DNA of 64,000 bases from Cyclina sinensis (taxonomy: Eukaryota > Mollusca > Bivalvia > Venerida > Veneridae): positions 41,819,241 to 41,883,240 of the forward strand of contig JAAONU010000016.1 of the NCBI GenBank assembly GCA_012932295.1. The letters are read 5' to 3'. A model generated the notes under the pieces. The model ran no database searches. It saw only the letters and a list, made by a program, of their open reading frames with translations, and was not told the origin of the DNA. Numbering within the stretch: the first letter of the stretch is position 1; every line of letters starts with the position of its first letter. Positions 60,391-64,000 of this stretch are shown in pieces. A program made the translations under genes and the position numbers.

Positions 60391-63300
60391 CTGCAATATA
60401 GTAATACATCACATGTATCCCAAAAGCCAAGACTATATGACAGAATATAACGTGGCAACTCAGTTTAGTGGGCAGACACTAAAGAAAAGAATAACAAGAG
60501 CCATGTTACACATGGTTAATCGCCCTGCTGGGAAGAAGTTACCTGAAGGTTGAACTTACAAAAACCAAATGTAATAATGTGCATATGCTATGTCAGTGTA
60601 TTAAGTTTGAAGAAAATGCTTCAAGTACTTTTAGTTATGCTTCAGACAAAGTAGGCAAGGTAGAGTGATTGTTCTTGCACACTACACTTCCAGACGAAAA
60701 TGGGGGGAAGGGGGATAAATAAATTAGTTTGTACATTAACTGGCAAGTAAAGACTTCAGTTCAGGTTGGGATACAATATATGAGTTATAGGTTCTGAGAA
60801 TCACCAGTTCATTTTCCGTTTTCTGCTGTTAATCAAATAATTTTAACGCTTACTTTGTATGATGTATGTTTGTTCTTGTGTCTGGTGATTCATGAAGGGA
60901 AAATTCTTATTACACAAACAGAGAAGCAGATGACCTATTGACATGTAGACATGTATGGAAAATAACACCCAAAAAACATTTTTTTCCAATTATTTTCAAA
61001 TCAAGCCAGCAGTTTCTTAGGAAAATTTAAGTTAGCATTAAGATAGCATTAGGTAAATAAACCCTGTCCCCTAGTAGCCAATTCTTTCATAGAATGATAT
61101 TAATTTCACAATTTACATGTTAACAGAGGGTCACCCAAGATATATTAATGCTTTTATTTTCAAATTGGTCAAGCAAAGGGTTTGCTGTGGAGAAGACCTT
61201 TGAAATGTTTCCTTTTGGTTGTCATATCAACCACAGTTCTGCAAGGAACTCAATCTATTTTACAACTCTGAAAGGGGACCATGCAAGGAACATTCAGATA
61301 CAGCTAAGCTGAAAGAGGCCCATTGCTTTCAGAAGAGGTGCGGTTTGAATGCAGTTGTTGACCGCAGTCATCAGGCAATCCTAATAGCCTATCTAAAACT
61401 TACTTCACTGATATCCAAACCTTATTTCACTGATATCTAAACCTTACTTCACTGATATCTACAACTTACTTCACTGATATCTAAAATCTATTCTGGAACA
61501 TTAAAAAAAGCTGAAGTGTCTATCAAACTAGCAAACTTTCTGCATATTTCAATGAATTTTTGTGTAATTAGCCATTTTTTTTCACTCCAATTATTACTTT
61601 TCCATTATACTAATGGCCACATGTGGTTGAACACGGCTGTACTTGGCCTTAGGATTTCCATATTCATTGAGGTAAGTGGACCAATCATCCTTCAGGAACA
61701 AATCCATCAACTGAAATAAACATATTAGAAGGAATTACCTCTATAGAGGAGCGACTGAAGATCATCTTCAAATTTTCATCTTTTCCTCACCTTAATGAAC
61801 TCTTCATGAATCTTGGTCAAACTGAGTAGATGATCTCAATATAACAGATTTCATTTGCCCTATTTTCACTAAGGACAGTGGTACTCAGGTGAGCAATATA
61901 AGACCACCATGCATCTCTTGTTTAACATTTCATGCCAAATACTAAATAATAACTAAACAATAATTTGTACAAATGTAATAACAATTTTACTGAAGGGTTT
62001 GTTATAAATATAGCAAATTAAATATTTATGATTCAGTTCGGTTTTTTGTCTGGTCATACCCATGAACATTTTCATTTTTGACATAATTCTGTCAAGAAAT
62101 ATTACAATTATTATTATTAATGTTTGATTTAACCCACTGCACTTAGATTACAAGATGGAGAAGCTGTGGTCAAGCTGTCAAAGCACCGGACTCCAGACCC
62201 AGATGTTGCTAGTTCGAATCCCATATTCCAAACTTTCACAGAACGTACTGGTTTGAATCCAGGGAGCAGTCATCATGCAGAATTAAAACCAGTTGCAAGA
62301 ACGTGTTTCTCAAATGATGGTGAACAAGAGCACTGCTGGGTGGAGCATTATAAGCCCGAAGGGTGTTTTTTCTAAGTATGATGCATTTGTGATATAAGGG
62401 AGGAAACCTTAGGCTTATGATTTGCTTTAAATTTAGAATTTTTTTACCTTTGACCTACTGACCCCAAAATCAATAGGGGTCATTCACTCAATGTGTGCAA
62501 CCATCATATGAATTTTGAAATCTCTAAGAAAAATGGTTGGAGTGTAAATGATTCTAAACATTTAGGTCACTGTGACCCTGACCTTTGACATACTGATCGT
62601 AAAATGTATAGGGGTCGTCCACTTAATGTGTGCAATCATGATATAAAGTTTGAAGTCTCTATAACAAATGATTGTCATGTTACTTGGCAGAAATGGTTTT
62701 CAATGTTAAGATCTATGTGACCTTGACCTTTGAGCTACTGACTCCAAAATCATTGGGGTTCATTCACTCAATGTGGGCAATAATCACATGAAGGTAAAAG
62801 ACTGTAGGCCAAAGAGTACTCAAGTTATCCTCCAGAAACGAAATTGCTAACGGATGGACGGACGGACAGACGCCCTGGAACATTACATAATATGCCCTCT
62901 TCGGGCATATAATAAAAAGGTTTAAATTATGCAGGATGGGCAGAAATCAGAGTGCGCTGATACATGACACATCAGAATAAACTCTAGACCTGTACCTGTC
63001 TAAGATCAGCAAACGCTAGTTGTAACGTGCCATCATTAAACCCTGGAACTGGTTCAGATGCTGCAAACTCTGTAATATAATATAACCTTTTCTTATAACA
63101 ATATGGGCATCTCTACAAAACATAAGTACAAGGGATGAATGAACCAGAACAAAAAGAAGCACTTAGTTCACAACATTAATTACATTTGTTATATTAACAC
63201 AATTATTATGAATTCATAGGAGAAAAGAACCCTTTGCATAACAATCAAAACTCTTTAGAATATTCATGCCTATTAGATGAGAATACATCTTTCAGAAACT

Positions 63301-63828
63301 AGACAATTTTTGAATTAGATTTACACTCCCATCCATGTTTAATTTTAAATTTTGATCATAAACCTTAATTCAGCACACGAAATACTGTCGAAATGGGACC
63401 AGATTTTTTTTTATATTTTGCATTTTCTATCCTTTCAAATCCTCATTTTGTTTGATTGCATTTGCTGCCATAACCATACAAGATACTTCAAAGGAAATGA
63501 ATGCAACAAAGTGCTATATGGTTCTTTATTTCACAGCACTTAGAATTTCTTCCCATTCACCCCTAAAAGTCAAGTCAAGTCAAGGTCAAGTCACATGAAG
63601 TCAAATCACAAGTCAAGTCAAGTCACAAGTCAAGTCAAATCCCAAGTCAAGCTAAGTCACAAGTCAAGTCAAGTCAATACACTCACCTTCACACTGTGCC
63701 ACATCCAGGCTGAACTGGTGGAGAGCATTTGGTGTCATCATGTTGACATTGTTATCTATCAGGAAGTTCATCAGACATACAGCAATATGTTTACATGCTG
63801 ACATACATGCAGTCTTGGCAACTTTTTC
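60246..63828 (-). CDS. EXOC6: Exocyst subunit Sec15 (EXOC6), last four coding exons
   Basis: Exons in transcript order: 63828-63687, 63069-62996, 61710-61598, 60390-60246, all with GT-AG introns and matching phases, ending in TGA at 60248-60246. The 157 residues align with the C terminus of animal Sec15: ACKHIAVCLMNFLID, FSLDVAQCE, FAASEPVPGF, LQLAFADLRQ, DDWSTYL, then a basic tail KRNERDKKKLQELVLKQLK ending in LVNG. Family knowledge: Sec15 is a subunit of the octameric exocyst that tethers secretory vesicles to the plasma membrane, and its C-terminal domain binds Rab11-GTP. The 5' part lies beyond the right edge. EXOC6 and EXOC6B cannot be told apart here; invertebrates usually have one copy. 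Confidence 0.95.
60493..60715 (-). mobile_element. Short hairpin-ended element fragment
   Basis: The minus-strand 3' end has hairpin CCATGTGTAACATGG, then CTCTTG and TT. The other end has a C-run (GGGGGAAGGGGG on plus). One core unit at most. In the last EXOC6 intron. Confidence 0.6.
61165..61290 (-). mobile_element. AGCTCACC-family fragment
   Basis: Contains GGTTGTCATATCAACCACAG and TTCTGCAAGGAACTC, as in the minus-strand copy at 54620-54660. Ends are lost. Confidence 0.4.
61391..61487. repeat. 26-bp tandem repeat, about four copies
   Basis: Copies of ACTTCACTGATATCTAAACC-like units in the EXOC6 intron before the last exon. Confidence 0.85.
61598..61710 (-). CDS. EXOC6: EXOC6 exon (second from end)
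   Basis: Encodes LMDLFLKDDWSTYLNEYG, then AKYSRVQPHVAISIMEK, matching human LLDLFMVWDWSTYLADYG. The donor GTAATA is weaker than consensus but phase-correct. Confidence 0.94.
61740..61920 (+). mobile_element. 3' fragment of AGCTCACC-family element
   Basis: Ends GTACTCAGGTGAGCAATATA, then CACCATGCATCTCTTG and TT on the plus strand. Unlike its neighbours it points right, antisense to EXOC6. Confidence 0.5.
62160..62222 (+). mobile_element. tRNA-like SINE head
   Basis: TGTGGTCAAGCTGTCAAAGC, CCGGACTCCAGA and B box AGTTCGAATCCC. The arms do not close into an intact tRNA, so it is more likely a SINE head than a tRNA gene. Confidence 0.5.
62310..62920 (-). mobile_element. Tandem-core element, copy e2
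   Basis: Inverted relative of 39205-40430. The 5' hairpin TATGCCC/GGGCATA (plus 62890-62911) is followed by (CCGT)n. About three core units contain AAGGTCAAGGTCAC-like phrases. The 3' end GGAGCATTATAAGC region lies near 62340. Confidence 0.8.
62996..63069 (-). CDS. EXOC6: EXOC6 exon (third from end)
   Basis: Encodes FAASEPVPGFNDGTLQLAF, then ADLRQ, matching human FASSEPVPGFQGDTLQLAF. Phase 1 in, phase 0 out, donor GTACAG. Confidence 0.94.
63568..63677. repeat. (AAGTC)n microsatellite beside an EXOC6 donor site
   Basis: About 20 imperfect copies of AAGTC, with CAC interruptions. On the transcribed strand it is a GACTT array starting some 10 bp after the GTGAGT donor. The open frame across it is only repeat. 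Confidence 0.92.
63687..63828 (-). CDS. EXOC6: EXOC6 exon (fourth from end)
   Basis: Encodes EKVAKTACMSACKHIAVCL, a helix with LIDNNVNMMTPNAL, then FSLDVAQCE. The TTTTCAG acceptor lies at 63831-63829 and the donor GTGAGT reads from 63686. An (AAGTC)n tract begins only about 10 bp into the intron. Confidence 0.94.
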
Positions 63829-64000
63829 CTGAAAACATCAAAGCAATGTTAGTAACTACAGATACAATGCAGATTCTGGCCACTGTAAAAGTATGACTCT
63901 CAGTTCACAGGTCTGAGAAGAATGAATTTTGTTTGTAAAATTGGTATTCGTTCATTTTTATGGCATTGCATTAGGGTTAGGAAACCCTTATTAATCAGCA

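Noticed and set aside
63595..63801. 68-residue plus-strand frame rich in SQVKSQ
   Set aside because: Translation of the AAGTC microsatellite plus antisense of an EXOC6 exon.

Overview
The window is eukaryotic, AT-rich, intron-rich and repeat-dense. All 32 visible exons of the left-hand gene and all 4 of the right-hand gene are bounded by AG...GT signals, and their reading phases agree across every junction. The repeats have tandem core units of about 110-350 bp next to (CCGT/ACYG)n microsatellites and hairpin ends, resembling the CvA/pearl-type (HINE, Helentron-derived) elements described from bivalve genomes. I infer a bivalve mollusc; the species cannot be named from sequence alone.

Layout. 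1-9,941: non-coding sequence upstream of, or in the first intron of, the left gene. It holds a minisatellite (about 60-1165) and two hairpin-ended repeats (2635-4350, 8906-9690). 9,942-44,045 (+): an almost complete alsin (ALS2) gene in 32 coding exons, about 1,781 residues visible. The order is RCC1 repeats, a long charged linker, more RCC1 repeats, DH, PH, eight MORN motifs and a C-terminal VPS9 domain. Only the first codons and 5' UTR are missing. 44,046-60,245: convergent intergenic region with no recognisable gene, filled with transposable elements. 60,246-63,828 (-): the last four coding exons of an exocyst Sec15 (EXOC6) gene that runs off the right edge.

Both genes act in endosomal and vesicle traffic. 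Alsin-family proteins are Rab5 exchange factors that also act on Rac1; Sec15 is an exocyst subunit and Rab11 effector. The two are tail-to-tail and nothing indicates co-regulation.

The most interesting content is the mobile DNA. There are about 20 copies or fragments of non-autonomous elements with a 5' hairpin, a microsatellite, a tandem core array and a 3' hairpin followed by CTAG-TT or CTCTTG-TT. Nearly all point right in the left 53 kb and left in the right 10 kb, the same direction as the gene each sits in or near. Other elements include a nested TA-flanked element rich in TTCGCG, two copies of a TTAA-flanked inverted-repeat element carrying an internal tRNA-like promoter, a nested CAGGG-ended element, two endonuclease remnants, and a large SINE-SINE palindrome at the point where element orientation flips.
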